Positions 11,888 to 21,756 of a stretch of DNA of 64,000 bases are shown one piece after another. Position 1 is the first letter of the stretch. The number at the start of each line of letters is the position of its first letter. Both the position numbers and the translations under genes were made by a program. Below the pieces are notes generated by a model. That model ran no database searches, was not told where the DNA came from, and worked only from the letters and a program-made list of their open reading frames with translations. Location of the stretch: the NCBI GenBank assembly GCA_927407015.1, contig CAKMJT010000010.1, forward strand, positions 16,328-80,327. The letters are read 5' to 3'. The stretch comes from an uncultured Proteiniphilum sp. (GTDB lineage Bacteria > Bacteroidota > Bacteroidia > Bacteroidales > Dysgonomonadaceae).

Positions 11888-12625
11888 ATGCAGATGAACT
11901 GGCGTCTGTTTTTTTTCCTGTCCCTATCCTTGTTGTCAGGTTTCGCAGATCCTTTTACGGAGGATATTAAAGCAGGCATAGATCTGTCACGCCTGATAAG
12001 CATCGATTTGACGACAACAGGGAACCTCTTGAATCCCGTTGATCGGATGCCTGGCGTAGTGGATCGACTTTACCGGTTTGGAGAAGTACATGAAGCATCA
12101 CCCATCCTTACCGACAATACCTTTACTAACCCCCAGACAACTGATCACGGACAAACTTTATTGGTTGCCGGAAAAAAGAAAGCCCATCTGATCAGATCCT
12201 TGGTAGCCACACTGGTGATTATCGGGGTGGCCCTGTTACCCAAGGGGATTATGATCTATTACGTCTGGAGAAAATCCCGTACAAGACAGCCGGACGATGG
12301 AAAAGACAGACAGGCTGAACCGACGGGAGACATCTATGATGAAGAGATCAGAAACCTCGCGATGAAAAATGATCCCCTTTTTTTAGACCGATTCCGGCAT
12401 ACCTATCCTGAGTTTACCCGGAAGCTTTTACATAAACATCCTACGTTGCTGAAATCGGAATTGTTGCTCTGTGCCATGGTTTTTTTAGATTTCTCCTCCA
12501 AGGAGATCGCAGCATATTCGTATCTGCAACACCGATCGGTGCAGACCAAAAAAAGCCGTCTGAGAAAAAAAATGCAACTTCCTTCCACTATCGATTTGTA
12601 CACGTATATCAGATCGTTTGCCTAA
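11888..12625 (+). CDS. Membrane-anchored LuxR-type helix-turn-helix protein
   Basis: A 245-residue protein of unusual layout. Residues 4-21 look like a signal peptide or first membrane helix, and residues 22-97 would be outside the cytoplasm. Residues 104-126 (SLVATLVIIGVALLP...) are a membrane helix followed by basic RKSRTR, so the C-terminal part is inside. Residues 165-245 match the DNA-binding end of Bacteroidetes two-component or TPR regulators: FRHTYPEF, then LLKSELLLCAMVFLDFSSKEIA, then RSVQTKKSRLRKKM. This is a LuxR-like HTH with the recognition helix near 212-228. It has no response-regulator or kinase domain. I infer a one-component membrane regulator; its ligand and targets are unknown. 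It sits between a DUF4270 lipoprotein and the nuo operon. Confidence 0.7.
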   Translation: MQMNWRLFFFLSLSLLSGFADPFTEDIKAGIDLSRLISIDLTTTGNLLNPVDRMPGVVDRLYRFGEVHEASPILTDNTFTNPQTTDHGQTLLVAGKKKAHLIRSLVATLVIIGVALLPKGIMIYYVWRKSRTRQPDDGKDRQAEPTGDIYDEEIRNLAMKNDPLFLDRFRHTYPEFTRKLLHKHPTLLKSELLLCAMVFLDFSSKEIAAYSYLQHRSVQTKKSRLRKKMQLPSTIDLYTYIRSFA

Positions 12626-12999
12626 ACCCCCTGGCCGTACAATCACCCATCAGTTCAACAGGGTATCTGCCCGTCTGAATCGCTAATTTTTCACATCAAC
12701 CTCATAATGTGTATAATACCATCCGGTATTGTACCTGTTTTTCCTGTTTTGATGTATGAATTGCAGCAAACTGTCGTATGTATGTTGTATCTGTTTATCG
12801 ATATATATTGCCGGAAAAAGCGAACTTTGCCCGGTTTTTTTGAAAACATTTCCTTTCCCCTGTTTTATTTTTATCACAACCCATGCCGTTCATCCGGTTT
12901 GGCTATATGACGAGGAACCGGAATGACTTAAAAAGACACACTGGAAAAGATAGAAAGATCTTTACTGATCATCGTACGTGTAAAGTAAGCATATCCCCT
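12626..12999 (+). other. 374-bp leader region before nuo
   Basis: No credible ORF lies here. It contains a hairpin followed by seven T residues (12811-12841). A weak -7-like GAACTTTG (12822-12829) lies inside that hairpin, and there is an A-rich stretch before nuoA. I found no clear -33/-7 pair, so the nuo promoter is not located with confidence. Confidence 0.5.
12811..12841 (+). terminator. Terminator-like hairpin upstream of nuoA
   Basis: CCGG..AAAG, loop CGAA, CTTT..CCGG, then T7. There are eight pairs with a 2x2 mismatch in the middle. It lies 186 bases after the HTH gene and 159 bases before nuoA, so it could end the upstream transcript or act as an attenuator. Confidence 0.5.
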
Positions 13000-13368
13000 A
13001 TGACAGATACCTCATTTTTTGTTGTCGTTCTCCTGGCAGGAATCACACTGGTGGCAGGCGGACTCGGATTGGCATTGCTGATTGCCCCGAAATCGGTCAA
13101 CTTTCAGAAAGGAGAACCCTACGAGTGTGGACTCCCCACACACGGAACATCGTGGATGCAATTCAAGGTAGGCTATTATTTGTATGCCATCCTTTTTCTG
13201 ATGTTCGATGTGGAGATCATTTTTTTGTTCCCCTGGGCCACGGTTGTCCGTAGTCTGGGAATCACGGGACTTGTCAGCATTTTACTGTTTATATTAATTC
13301 TGAGTCTGGGGCTGGCCTATGCCTGGAAGAAAGGAGTATTGGAATGGAAGTCAAGGATATCAAAATAA
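13000..13368 (+). CDS. nuoA: NADH-quinone oxidoreductase subunit A
   Basis: A 122-residue membrane subunit with three helices. The loop after helix 1 holds [13 protein letters not shown], the complex I subunit A signature with its conserved Cys. The second helix carries [22 protein letters not shown] with the conserved D-V-E. The ATG at 13000 fits the family; an upstream extension to 12883 has no membrane helix or similarity. NuoA stabilises the junction between the membrane arm and the peripheral arm, near the quinone site. First gene of the operon; its 3' end overlaps nuoB by 25 bp. Confidence 0.96.
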   Translation: MTDTSFFVVVLLAGITLVAGGLGLALLIAPKSVNFQKGEPYECGLPTHGTSWMQFKVGYYLYAILFLMFDVEIIFLFPWATVVRSLGITGLVSILLFILILSLGLAYAWKKGVLEWKSRISK

Positions 13369-13988
13369 AAGCATTCCCTGCCGAAGAGTTCAAGGATAAT
13401 GAAACCCTTCAGCTATATATCGATGAGTTGAAAAGAGAGGGTGGCAGTGTGATCGTCGGTAAACTCGATCAGCTGGTGAATTGGGGACGTGCCAATTCGC
13501 TCTGGCCGCTCGCCTTTGCCACCAGCTGCTGTGGCATTGAGTTCATGGCGGCTGCTTCGGCACATTACGACCTGTCGCGCTTCGGCATGGAGGTCACCCG
13601 CAACAGTCCCCGTCAGGCCGATGTGATGGTGGTGGCAGGAACCATCGTGAACAAAATGGCGCCACTGCTCCGCAGGGTGTACGACCAGATGGCGGAACCT
13701 AAGTATGTGGTGGCAATGGGTGCCTGCGCCATCTCAGGCGGCCCTTTTGTACACTCCTACAACGTGGTGAATGGGGTGGATCAGCTCGTTCCGGTGGATA
13801 TCTACATTCCCGGATGCCCTCCACGGCCCGAGTCGTTGTTCTACGGGTTGCTGCAGTTACAACGTAAAGTAAAGGTAGAACGGTTTTTCGGCCATAAACG
13901 CATCAAAAGGAATTACCGGCCCGAGACGCTGGTAGATCCGGAAACAGGAGAACGCATTGATCCCCAAATTGATTTCAACACCAAATAA
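13344..13988 (+). CDS. nuoB: NADH-quinone oxidoreductase subunit B
   Basis: A 214-residue subunit that carries the last iron-sulfur cluster N2, which hands electrons to quinone. The ligands are visible: Cys62-Cys63 in TSCCGIEF, Cys128 in MGACAISGG and Cys158 in IPGCPPRPE. The last 40 residues ([16 protein letters not shown]...) form a tail longer than in E. coli. The ATG is preceded by AAGGAG (13331-13336), which lies inside nuoA. Because NuoEFG are missing in this operon, the electrons reaching N2 must enter through NuoI from another donor. Confidence 0.98.
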   Translation: MEVKDIKIKAFPAEEFKDNETLQLYIDELKREGGSVIVGKLDQLVNWGRANSLWPLAFATSCCGIEFMAAASAHYDLSRFGMEVTRNSPRQADVMVVAGTIVNKMAPLLRRVYDQMAEPKYVVAMGACAISGGPFVHSYNVVNGVDQLVPVDIYIPGCPPRPESLFYGLLQLQRKVKVERFFGHKRIKRNYRPETLVDPETGERIDPQIDFNTK

Positions 13989-14010
13989 TCCGGTAAATGG
14001 GAAGACTGCA

Positions 14011-15642
14011 ATGAGAGACATCAGGAAAATGATATTAGTTACAGCACCGGATGCGCTGATAGAAGAAAGACAAAAGCTTACGGTCACGCTCAGGCCGGAG
14101 CAGCTCCATCGGGTGATGGAGGAGCTTCGCAGGGATGAAACGATTCCCTACGACTATCTGATCAGCCTCACGGGGATGGACTGGGGAGACACACTGGGCG
14201 TGATTTACCAGCTCTCATCCTCTGCCGATCTCACCCGTGAAATCATTGTGATTACATCGACGGCCAACCGCACTGATCCCTTGTTGTATTCCGTTTCTGA
14301 TCTGTATGAGACCGCTCAGCTGAACGAGCGTGAGGTGTATGCCCTGTTCGGCATCCGCTTTATCAATAACCCGGATATGCGCCGTTTCCTGTTGAACGAT
14401 CAGTGGAAAGGGTTTCCTTTCCGCAAGGATTACACCCATGATCCTGTTGTAAACCCGGTTACGGTTATCAGCAGCGACATCGTGGACATTGCTCCCCGTA
14501 TCAGGGAAACAGCCGGGGGTGATCTGGTGGAAGAGAGCGTCGCGATCTTCGATGAGGATGATTATATTATTAACATCGGCCCTCAGCATCCCTCCACCCA
14601 TGGTGTGATGCATTTCAGGACAACACTCGACGGGGAGATCGTCAAAAAGGTAGATGTGCACAGCGGGTATATTCACCGGGGGATTGAGAAACTGTGCGAA
14701 AACATGACTTACCCGCAGATGCTGCATCTGACCGACCGTCTTGATTATTTGTCGGCCAACATCAATCGCCATGCCTTATGTATGTGCATTGAGAAAGCAG
14801 CCGATATCGCTGTGCCGGCACGTGCTCAGTATATCCGCACCATCATGGATGAGCTGCAGCGCATCAGCTCCCACCTCCTTGCCTGGGCCGCCCACTGTAA
14901 CGACCTGGGAGGTACTACCGCCTTTATTTATGGTATGCGCGAGCGGGAACATATCCTCGATATCTTCGACAAGACCTGTGGTGGCCGGCTTATTGTCAAC
15001 CAAAACGTGGTAGGCGGGGTCATGTTCGACATATATCCCGATTTTCAGAAAGATGTAAAAGCATTCATTCCGTATATGCGCCGGCAGCTGATAGAATACG
15101 ATCATTTTTTCTCCCACAATGCCATTGCGCTGGGTCGTTTGGTGGATATCGGTCACCTGAGCAGGGAGGATGCCATCAGCTACGGTGTCACCGGTCCCGC
15201 CGGCAGGGCATCGGGATGGTCGTGTGATGTGCGCAGATACAAGCCCTACGCGTTATACGACAAGGTGGAATTCAAGGAAATACTACGCACCGACGGGGAC
15301 TCCTATGCCCGCTATATGAACCGGCTGGACGAAATAGCACAATCGCTTCACATCATTGAGCAACTCATCGATCGCATCCCTCCGGGAGAGGTGTGCACCA
15401 AAGTGAAGCCGGTGATCCGTCTGCCCGAGGGTCAGTTCTTTCAGAGTGTGGAGACGGGAAAAGGCGAGTTCGGGGTCTTCATCGAAAGCAGGGGAGAGAA
15501 AACCCCTTACCGGGTTAAATTCCGCTCTCCCTCACTCTCAGCCGTATCGGCGATACCACTGATCTGTAAAGGGTCTTTTCTCTCTGATCTCATCGGTATT
15601 GCCGGGTCGATGGATTTTGTCATCCCTGACATCGATCGCTGA
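14011..15642 (+). CDS. nuoCD: NADH-quinone oxidoreductase fused subunits C and D
   Basis: A 543-residue fusion. Residues 1-160 are NuoC (30-kDa type): [25 protein letters not shown], then GFPFRKDY. Residues about 175-543 are NuoD (49-kDa type): [43 protein letters not shown] and [17 protein letters not shown], ending in [14 protein letters not shown]. NuoD forms the quinone-binding cavity together with NuoB. The ATG at 14011, 22 bases after nuoB, is preferred to the one at 13957, which would overlap nuoB and add residues not typical of NuoC. C-D fusion is common in Bacteroidetes and enterobacteria. Confidence 0.96.
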   Translation: MRDIRKMILVTAPDALIEERQKLTVTLRPEQLHRVMEELRRDETIPYDYLISLTGMDWGDTLGVIYQLSSSADLTREIIVITSTANRTDPLLYSVSDLYETAQLNEREVYALFGIRFINNPDMRRFLLNDQWKGFPFRKDYTHDPVVNPVTVISSDIVDIAPRIRETAGGDLVEESVAIFDEDDYIINIGPQHPSTHGVMHFRTTLDGEIVKKVDVHSGYIHRGIEKLCENMTYPQMLHLTDRLDYLSANINRHALCMCIEKAADIAVPARAQYIRTIMDELQRISSHLLAWAAHCNDLGGTTAFIYGMREREHILDIFDKTCGGRLIVNQNVVGGVMFDIYPDFQKDVKAFIPYMRRQLIEYDHFFSHNAIALGRLVDIGHLSREDAISYGVTGPAGRASGWSCDVRRYKPYALYDKVEFKEILRTDGDSYARYMNRLDEIAQSLHIIEQLIDRIPPGEVCTKVKPVIRLPEGQFFQSVETGKGEFGVFIESRGEKTPYRVKFRSPSLSAVSAIPLICKGSFLSDLIGIAGSMDFVIPDIDR

Positions 15643-15683
15643 CAGGAATCACCATACAACGGAAATTAAAGCAACTTAAAACG

Positions 15684-16808
15684 ATGCTCATCTATTCACA
15701 ACCGCTGGAAGTCACACAGATACTTGATACTGTAGACCAATTCTTACGCACCCATCTTTCCCCGGGAATGGTTTCCCTGAGCAAGGGCATCCTCACGGGC
15801 CTGCTCCTGCTCGTGGCTTACGCTGTGATCGCGCTGGCCCTTATTTACATCGAACGTAAGGTGGCTGCTTTCTTCCAGGCACGCCTGGGCCCTAACCGTC
15901 TGGGTAAGTACGGTGTATTCCAATCGCTGGCCGACATGATCAAGATTTTGATCAAGGAAATTATTCCTATTAATAAAGCAGATCAATTGCTGTTTTTTGC
16001 TGCTTCCTTTTTTGTGATCATTGCTTCTTTGCTGGCTTTTGGCGCTATCCCCTTTGGGATGGACCTGCATGCCATCGATTTTAACCTAGGCGTCTTTTAC
16101 CTGCTGGCGGTCTCGTCGCTGGGCGTTATCGGTATTTTGCTGGCAGGATGGTCGAGCAACAACAAGTATTCCATGATCGGGGCCATGCGCAGCGGTGCCC
16201 AGTTTATCAGCTACGAGCTGTCAGCCGGTTTTTCGCTGATGACCATCGTGGTATTAAGCGGTACCCTGCAGTTTTCTGAAATCATCGAGGGACAGCGCTA
16301 CTGCTGGAACCTGTTCAACGGGCATCTGCCCGCCGTCGTCGCCTTTGTCATCTACCTCATCTCCGGACATGCCGAGACCAATCGTGGGCCTTTCGACCTG
16401 CCTGAAGCCGAATCGGAGCTTACGGCGGGATACCACACCGAATATTCCGGGTTGCAATTTGGTTTTTTTTACCTGTCGGAATATCTCAACATGTTCATCG
16501 TTGCCGCAGTGGCAACCACGATGTTCCTCGGGGGATGGATGCCTGTGCAGATCAAAGGCTGGGAGGCATTCAATCAGGTGATGTGGGTTATCCCTTCCTG
16601 GGCATGGTTTATCGGCAAAGTGGGTGTCATGATATTTCTCAGTTTATGGGTACGGTGGTCTTTCCCGCGTTTGCGCATCGATCTGCTGTTGAACCTGGAA
16701 TGGAAATACCTGCTACCAATCAATTTGGTGAACCTGCTGGTCATGGTGATCATCGTATTATCGGGATTTACACTGACTGAGCTGTTCCCGGCTTTTTTCG
16801 GAAGATAA
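15684..16808 (+). CDS. nuoH: NADH-quinone oxidoreductase subunit H
   Basis: A 374-residue membrane subunit with eight or nine helices, normal for the family. It links the quinone site to the proton-pumping arm. Signatures are [34 protein letters not shown] after helix 1, the acidic loop [21 protein letters not shown], and [24 protein letters not shown] near the end. It follows nuoCD by 41 bp, where NuoG would sit in many other bacteria; no nuoE, F or G is present in the window. Confidence 0.97.
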   Translation: MLIYSQPLEVTQILDTVDQFLRTHLSPGMVSLSKGILTGLLLLVAYAVIALALIYIERKVAAFFQARLGPNRLGKYGVFQSLADMIKILIKEIIPINKADQLLFFAASFFVIIASLLAFGAIPFGMDLHAIDFNLGVFYLLAVSSLGVIGILLAGWSSNNKYSMIGAMRSGAQFISYELSAGFSLMTIVVLSGTLQFSEIIEGQRYCWNLFNGHLPAVVAFVIYLISGHAETNRGPFDLPEAESELTAGYHTEYSGLQFGFFYLSEYLNMFIVAAVATTMFLGGWMPVQIKGWEAFNQVMWVIPSWAWFIGKVGVMIFLSLWVRWSFPRLRIDLLLNLEWKYLLPINLVNLLVMVIIVLSGFTLTELFPAFFGR

Positions 16809-16854
16809 ATCCTACTTTTTCGTCATGCATCACATACAGTAAATTCAAAAAAGA

Positions 16855-17379
16855 ATGAGTTTTTCAAGCTACATACAGGGTATTTTTACAGGACTGAGAT
16901 CGCTGGCAGGAGGGATGCGCATCACATGGAGAGAATTCCGGACGGCCAAAGTAACGATGGAGTATCCCGAAAACAGAAAAACACTGGCTATTTCAGACCG
17001 CTGGCGGTCTGAACTGATCATGCCCCACGATGAACAGAATGAACATGCATGTACCGCCTGCGGTATCTGTATGATAAATTGTCCGAACGACACCATCAAT
17101 GTGATATCGGCGACAACAGATACCATTGATGGCAAAAAGAAGAAGATACTGGACAAACATCTCTGGGATTATGGAAGTTGTACCTTCTGCAATCTGTGCG
17201 TGATAACCTGTCCGTCGGATGCCATCATCTTCAACAACGATTTTGAGGGTGCCGTGTATGACAGGAAGAAGCTTGTGCATCAACTCAATCACGAAGGATC
17301 GAAACTACGTGAGAAGAAAGGGGAACCGGTGAAGGTTACCAGGGAAGGAACTACGGATAAAGCAAACAGACAGGAATGA
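16855..17379 (+). CDS. nuoI: NADH-quinone oxidoreductase subunit I
   Basis: A 174-residue subunit with two 4Fe-4S clusters (N6a and N6b). The ligands are Cys66/69/72/76 and Cys109/112/115/119, in CTACGICMINCPN and CTFCNLCVITCPSD. The N-terminal amphipathic helix contacts the membrane arm. The C-terminal tail is basic and charged (REKKGEPVKVTREGT). Without NuoEFG this is the likely entry point for electrons, probably from a soluble donor such as ferredoxin or flavodoxin; this is inference. Its stop codon overlaps the nuoJ start (ATGA). Confidence 0.97.
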   Translation: MSFSSYIQGIFTGLRSLAGGMRITWREFRTAKVTMEYPENRKTLAISDRWRSELIMPHDEQNEHACTACGICMINCPNDTINVISATTDTIDGKKKKILDKHLWDYGSCTFCNLCVITCPSDAIIFNNDFEGAVYDRKKLVHQLNHEGSKLREKKGEPVKVTREGTTDKANRQE

Positions 17380-17915
17380 CAGAACAAATTATATTTTACA
17401 TGTTGGCGATAGCCATCACGGTCTTTTCAATCATGGCCGTCACGAGTAAGCTTATTGTACGGTCGGCTACCTACCTGCTGTTTGTTTTACTGGCCACGGC
17501 AGGGCTTTATATGTTGCTCGATTATTATTTTTTATTCGCGGTACAGGTGTCTGTCTATGCCGGAGGGATCATGGTGCTCTTTATCATGGCCATCTTTCTC
17601 ACCCATCGGCCCGGTACAGAGGTACGCACGAAGCACGGCTGGAGAATCGGGTTATCGGTGCTCCTCTCTCTGGCAGGTCTCCTGCTGTGCGGGGATATCA
17701 TCCTGCACAATGCGGTGCGTCTCTATCAGTTTACCGATGCCGAGACAATCACCATGCAGGAGATGGGCACAGCCATGCTGGGATCGGGAAAAAATCAGTA
17801 TCTGTTGTCTTTCGAGATGATGAGCGTCCTGCTGCTTGCCTGTATTGTGGGAGCCATACTGATTGCCAGGAAAACGAACGGGAGTGAAAAAGAGACAAAA
17901 GAGACAGATCAATGA
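17376..17915 (+). CDS. nuoJ: NADH-quinone oxidoreductase subunit J
   Basis: A 179-residue membrane subunit with five predicted helices. The third contains FLFAVQVSVYAGGIMVLFIMAIFL, the NuoJ signature with its pi-bulge helix, followed by a polar loop and LSFEMMSVLLLACIVGAILIARK. It takes part in coupling quinone reduction to proton transport. The start and stop overlap the neighbours by four bases on both sides, which indicates tight translational coupling. Confidence 0.96.
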   Translation: MTEQIIFYMLAIAITVFSIMAVTSKLIVRSATYLLFVLLATAGLYMLLDYYFLFAVQVSVYAGGIMVLFIMAIFLTHRPGTEVRTKHGWRIGLSVLLSLAGLLLCGDIILHNAVRLYQFTDAETITMQEMGTAMLGSGKNQYLLSFEMMSVLLLACIVGAILIARKTNGSEKETKETDQ

Positions 17916-18262
17916 ACACGATGGGAGATTTTTGGGTAGTGAATGCAGGGGCAGCAGTGCCTGTGGTGGCTTATCAGCTGGTGAGCCTGATCCTGTTTTT
18001 TGCCGGCATCTATGGCTTCTTAACCCGCCGAAACATCATGATGATGCTCATATCCGTTGAGTTGATACTCAACGCGGCCGACATCAATTTCGCGGTTTTT
18101 AACCGCTATCTCTATCCCGGTCAGATGGACGGGATGTTTTTCGCCCTTTTCACCATTGCCATTGCGGCCTGTGAGACAGCTGTTGCCATCGCCATCATCA
18201 TCAATGTATACCGCAACTTCGGAAATGCGGATGTTGACAATCTCAAAAAGATGAAAGGATAA
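17912..18262 (+). CDS. nuoK: NADH-quinone oxidoreductase subunit K
   Basis: A 116-residue membrane subunit (MrpC-like) with three helices. The first helix leads to RRNIMMMLISVELILNAADINF, which carries the conserved glutamate of the proton path (in SVEL). The third contains ALFTIAIAACETAVAIAIII with the second conserved glutamate. It is slightly longer at the N-terminus than E. coli NuoK. The ATG at 17912 overlaps the nuoJ stop. Confidence 0.96.
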   Translation: MNTMGDFWVVNAGAAVPVVAYQLVSLILFFAGIYGFLTRRNIMMMLISVELILNAADINFAVFNRYLYPGQMDGMFFALFTIAIAACETAVAIAIIINVYRNFGNADVDNLKKMKG

Positions 18263-18266
18263 GCTC

Positions 18267-20168
18267 ATGGAATATACGCTTCTCATACTATTGTTTCCCC
18301 TGACCTCTTTCATTGTTTTAGGACTGTTCAGCAACAGGCTGAGCCACAAGGCTGCGGGAATCATCGGAACGGGTGCTCTCCTGGCGATGACGTTGCTCTC
18401 CTTTTATGCGGCCTGGGATTATTTTACCACGCCAAAAGCAGAAGGTTTTTATCAAACGCTGATACCGTTTAACACCCCATGGCTGCACATGGGAAGCCAC
18501 CTGCATATCGATATGGGAATCCTGCTTGATCCGATCTCGGTGATGATGCTTGTGGTGATATCCACCGTTTCGCTGATGGTGCATATCTACAGTCTGGGTT
18601 ACATGAAAGGGGAAAAAGGATTCCAGCGTTATTACGGGTTCCTCTCTCTCTTTACTTTCTCCATGATGGGATTGGTTTTATCAACCAACATTTTTCAGAT
18701 GTATATCTTCTGGGAACTGGTGGGCGTTTCTTCTTACCTGCTCATCGGCTTCTATTACACCAGACCCGAAGCTGTGGCCGCATCCAAAAAAGCATTTATT
18801 GTGACCCGTTTTGCCGACATGTTTTTTCTAATCGGCATCCTGGTGCTCTCCTACTATACGCAGACGTTTGACTTCGGCACGCTGATGTCGGGAAACGAAA
18901 CCATTTTCCAACATGCGCTCTCTACCCGTTTTCTGGGAGCATCGGCGCTGGTATGGGCTATGGCATTGATTTTCATTGGAGGAGCCGGCAAGTCGGCCCT
19001 GTTCCCGCTGCATATCTGGCTGCCAGATGCCATGGAAGGCCCTACGCCCGTGTCGGCACTGATACATGCTGCGACCATGGTAGTGGCCGGTGTGTATCTG
19101 GTGGCACGGCTGTTTCCGATCTATGTGGCATTTACCCCGGAAGTACTGGAAGGAATTGCCTGGGTGGGCGCTTTCACTTCGATGTTCGCGGCGGTCATTG
19201 CCATCGTGCAGACCGACATCAAACGGGTATTGGCCTTCTCCACCATTTCCCAGATCGGGTTTATGATGGTGGCGCTGGGCGTGTCGAAGCTCGAAGGGCA
19301 TGAGGGACTGGGATACATGGCTTCCCTGTTCCACCTGTTCACCCATGCCATGTTCAAGGCGCTCCTCTTTTTGGGCGCGGGCTCCATTATTCATGCCGTT
19401 CACAGCAATGAAATGGAGAGGATGGGAGGATTACGCACATATATGCCCGTCACCCACCTGACCTTTCTGGTAGCCTGCCTCTCCATTGCAGGCATACCAC
19501 CCTTTTCCGGATTCTTCAGCAAGGATGAGATCCTCGCGGCGATCTACGGTTACCATACGGGGCTGGGTATCTGGATGACGGTGGCGGCCGGATTCACTGC
19601 TTTTTATATTTTCCGGCTGTACTTTTCCATCTTCTGGGGTAAACAGACGCAATATGCGCACACACCCCATGAATCTCCCCGCTCCATGACCTTTCCCCTG
19701 ATATTCCTGGCAATACCCACGCTATTGGGCGGTTTCATCCCCTTTGGTCATTTTGTGACGGCCAATCGTTCCGTGTACACGATCCACCCTGACTGGCCGA
19801 TCATGTTCATCAGCGTTCTTGTTTCCCTGACAGCCATTTTCATTGCCAGGAAGATGTATCAGTATGCCGGGACAAAAACGGGCGAAGCTTCCTCCGGACT
19901 GAAAGGGTTTCAGAAGGCTGCCTATCACCGTTTTTATGTGGACGAAGTTTATCTGTTCATCACCAAAAAGATCCTGTTCAATGGCATTGCCCGGGCGTTT
20001 GCCTGGTTCGACCACCATGTGGTGGACGGTTCTATCAACGGACTTGCCTCGGTAACAGACTGGGTATCCATCAAAATCAGAGGTTTCCAGTCGGGTGAAA
20101 TACAATGGTATGCCTATATATTCCTGTTCGGAACGCTGCTGATCACGGCATTGTTCCTGTTTATGTAA
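18267..20168 (+). CDS. nuoL: NADH-quinone oxidoreductase subunit L
   Basis: A 633-residue antiporter-like subunit at the far end of the membrane arm, with about 16 helices and the long lateral helix near the C-terminus (about 540-600). Signatures are FWELVGVSSYLLIGFYYTRPEAVAASKKAFIVTR, GGAGKSALFPLHIWLPDAMEGPTPVSALIHAATMV with its conserved Lys, and HLFTHAMFKALLFLGAGS. Proton-channel residues expected for the family are in place. The gene begins 4 bp after nuoK. Confidence 0.97.
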   Translation: MEYTLLILLFPLTSFIVLGLFSNRLSHKAAGIIGTGALLAMTLLSFYAAWDYFTTPKAEGFYQTLIPFNTPWLHMGSHLHIDMGILLDPISVMMLVVISTVSLMVHIYSLGYMKGEKGFQRYYGFLSLFTFSMMGLVLSTNIFQMYIFWELVGVSSYLLIGFYYTRPEAVAASKKAFIVTRFADMFFLIGILVLSYYTQTFDFGTLMSGNETIFQHALSTRFLGASALVWAMALIFIGGAGKSALFPLHIWLPDAMEGPTPVSALIHAATMVVAGVYLVARLFPIYVAFTPEVLEGIAWVGAFTSMFAAVIAIVQTDIKRVLAFSTISQIGFMMVALGVSKLEGHEGLGYMASLFHLFTHAMFKALLFLGAGSIIHAVHSNEMERMGGLRTYMPVTHLTFLVACLSIAGIPPFSGFFSKDEILAAIYGYHTGLGIWMTVAAGFTAFYIFRLYFSIFWGKQTQYAHTPHESPRSMTFPLIFLAIPTLLGGFIPFGHFVTANRSVYTIHPDWPIMFISVLVSLTAIFIARKMYQYAGTKTGEASSGLKGFQKAAYHRFYVDEVYLFITKKILFNGIARAFAWFDHHVVDGSINGLASVTDWVSIKIRGFQSGEIQWYAYIFLFGTLLITALFLFM

Positions 20169-20189
20169 TGTATGTAAAGAAATCAAACT

Positions 20190-21668
20190 ATGAATTTTTT
20201 ATCCCTTTTTGTCCTCCTGCCGCTGCTGATGATCCTGACCCTTTTCATGACCAGCAACAGGAAACAGGTGTTGGGGACAATGGTTGCCGGGAGTACGCTG
20301 CTGGTTATCCTTTCGGCTTTTCTGGCATACCGGTATATGGCGGCCAGGAGTGACGGGGCAACTGATCCGATGCTCTTCACCGCCTCCCTATCGTGGTTCG
20401 AACCGCTCCATATCCGTTATGCGGTGGGCGTCGACGGCGTGTCGGTGGTCATGCTGTGCCTCACCTCGCTGATTGTCTTCACCGGGACCTTCGTTTCATG
20501 GAAAATGGCACCGCTCACCAAGGAATTTTTCCTGTGGTATTGCCTGCTGGCCACCGGTGTCTTCGGATTTTTCATTTCCACCGACCTGTTCACCCTCTTT
20601 CTCTTCTACGAGACAGCACTGATACCGATGTACCTGCTGATTGGCGTGTGGGGTACCGGCAGAAAAGAATATGCTGCCATGAAGCTGACACTGATGCTGA
20701 TGGGATCCTCCATGATCCTTCTGGTGGGCATTCTGGGCATCTATTTCAGCTCAGGAGCAACCAGCATGAATATCACCGATCTTGTGCATATATCGATTCC
20801 GCTGGAACAGCAATATCTGTTCTTTACCCTTACCTTTTTCGGGTTTGGCGTTTTGGGCGCTCTTTTCCCGTTTCACACCTGGTCCCCCGACGGACATGCG
20901 TCGGCACCGACAGCCGTCTCCATGCTTCATGCGGGTGTACTGATGAAGCTGGGCGGGTATGGAAGCTTCCGGGTGGCCATCACACTGATGCCGGAGGCGG
21001 CTGAAAAACTCTCTCCCATCTTTCTTGTCCTCACCGCCATCGGGGTGGTGTATGGCGCTTTGGCAGCCATTCGCCAGACCGACCTGAAGTATATCAACGC
21101 CTATTCATCGGTAAGCCACTGCAACCTGGTGCTGTTCGCTATCCTGATGCTCACGCAGACAGCGCTCACGGGAGCCGTGTTACAGATGCTTTCCCACGGG
21201 TTGATCACCGCCCTTTTCTTTGCATTGATCGGGATGATATACAGTCGCTCGCATACCCGTCTGATCACGGATATGGGGGGGTTGATGAAGATCATGCCTT
21301 TCCTGGGTGTCGGTTTTGTGGTTGCCGGATTGTCCAATATCGGTGTGCCCGGGTTTAGCGGATTTGTAGCAGAGATGACCATTTTTGTGGGTGCCTTTGA
21401 AAATGATGACCTGTTTCGCCGTATACTCACTGTAGCCGCCGTCACGTCCATCGTGATTGGCGCGGTGTATATCCTGCGCACCATCGGGAAATTCCTTTAC
21501 GGACCCCTCCAGAATCCGGAGCACGGGAAGCTCGATGATGCCCGCTGGTATGAACGCCTGGCAGTGATTACACTGGTGGCGGCGATCATCTATCTTGGCT
21601 CCTTCCCGACAGGGATATCGGCAATGATCAACGACAGCTTCAGCAGTATGTTACAGGTAGCAAGGTGA
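20190..21668 (+). CDS. nuoM: NADH-quinone oxidoreductase subunit M
   Basis: A 492-residue antiporter-like membrane subunit with 14 helices. Signatures are LFLFYETALIPMYLLIGVWG (conserved Glu), FPFHTWSPDGHASAPTAVSMLHAGVLMKLGGYG (conserved Lys and histidines), and SSVSHCNLVLFAILMLTQTALTGAVLQMLSHGLITALFF. It provides one of the proton channels of the membrane arm. It starts 21 bp after nuoL. Confidence 0.97.
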   Translation: MNFLSLFVLLPLLMILTLFMTSNRKQVLGTMVAGSTLLVILSAFLAYRYMAARSDGATDPMLFTASLSWFEPLHIRYAVGVDGVSVVMLCLTSLIVFTGTFVSWKMAPLTKEFFLWYCLLATGVFGFFISTDLFTLFLFYETALIPMYLLIGVWGTGRKEYAAMKLTLMLMGSSMILLVGILGIYFSSGATSMNITDLVHISIPLEQQYLFFTLTFFGFGVLGALFPFHTWSPDGHASAPTAVSMLHAGVLMKLGGYGSFRVAITLMPEAAEKLSPIFLVLTAIGVVYGALAAIRQTDLKYINAYSSVSHCNLVLFAILMLTQTALTGAVLQMLSHGLITALFFALIGMIYSRSHTRLITDMGGLMKIMPFLGVGFVVAGLSNIGVPGFSGFVAEMTIFVGAFENDDLFRRILTVAAVTSIVIGAVYILRTIGKFLYGPLQNPEHGKLDDARWYERLAVITLVAAIIYLGSFPTGISAMINDSFSSMLQVAR

Positions 21669-21756
21669 AGTGCGTGCACCTCCCTGTCTTCCTGAAGCCG
21701 GCTGACCGGTATCAGATAGCAGGCAATAGCGCACAGCATAAACAACATTATGATTC

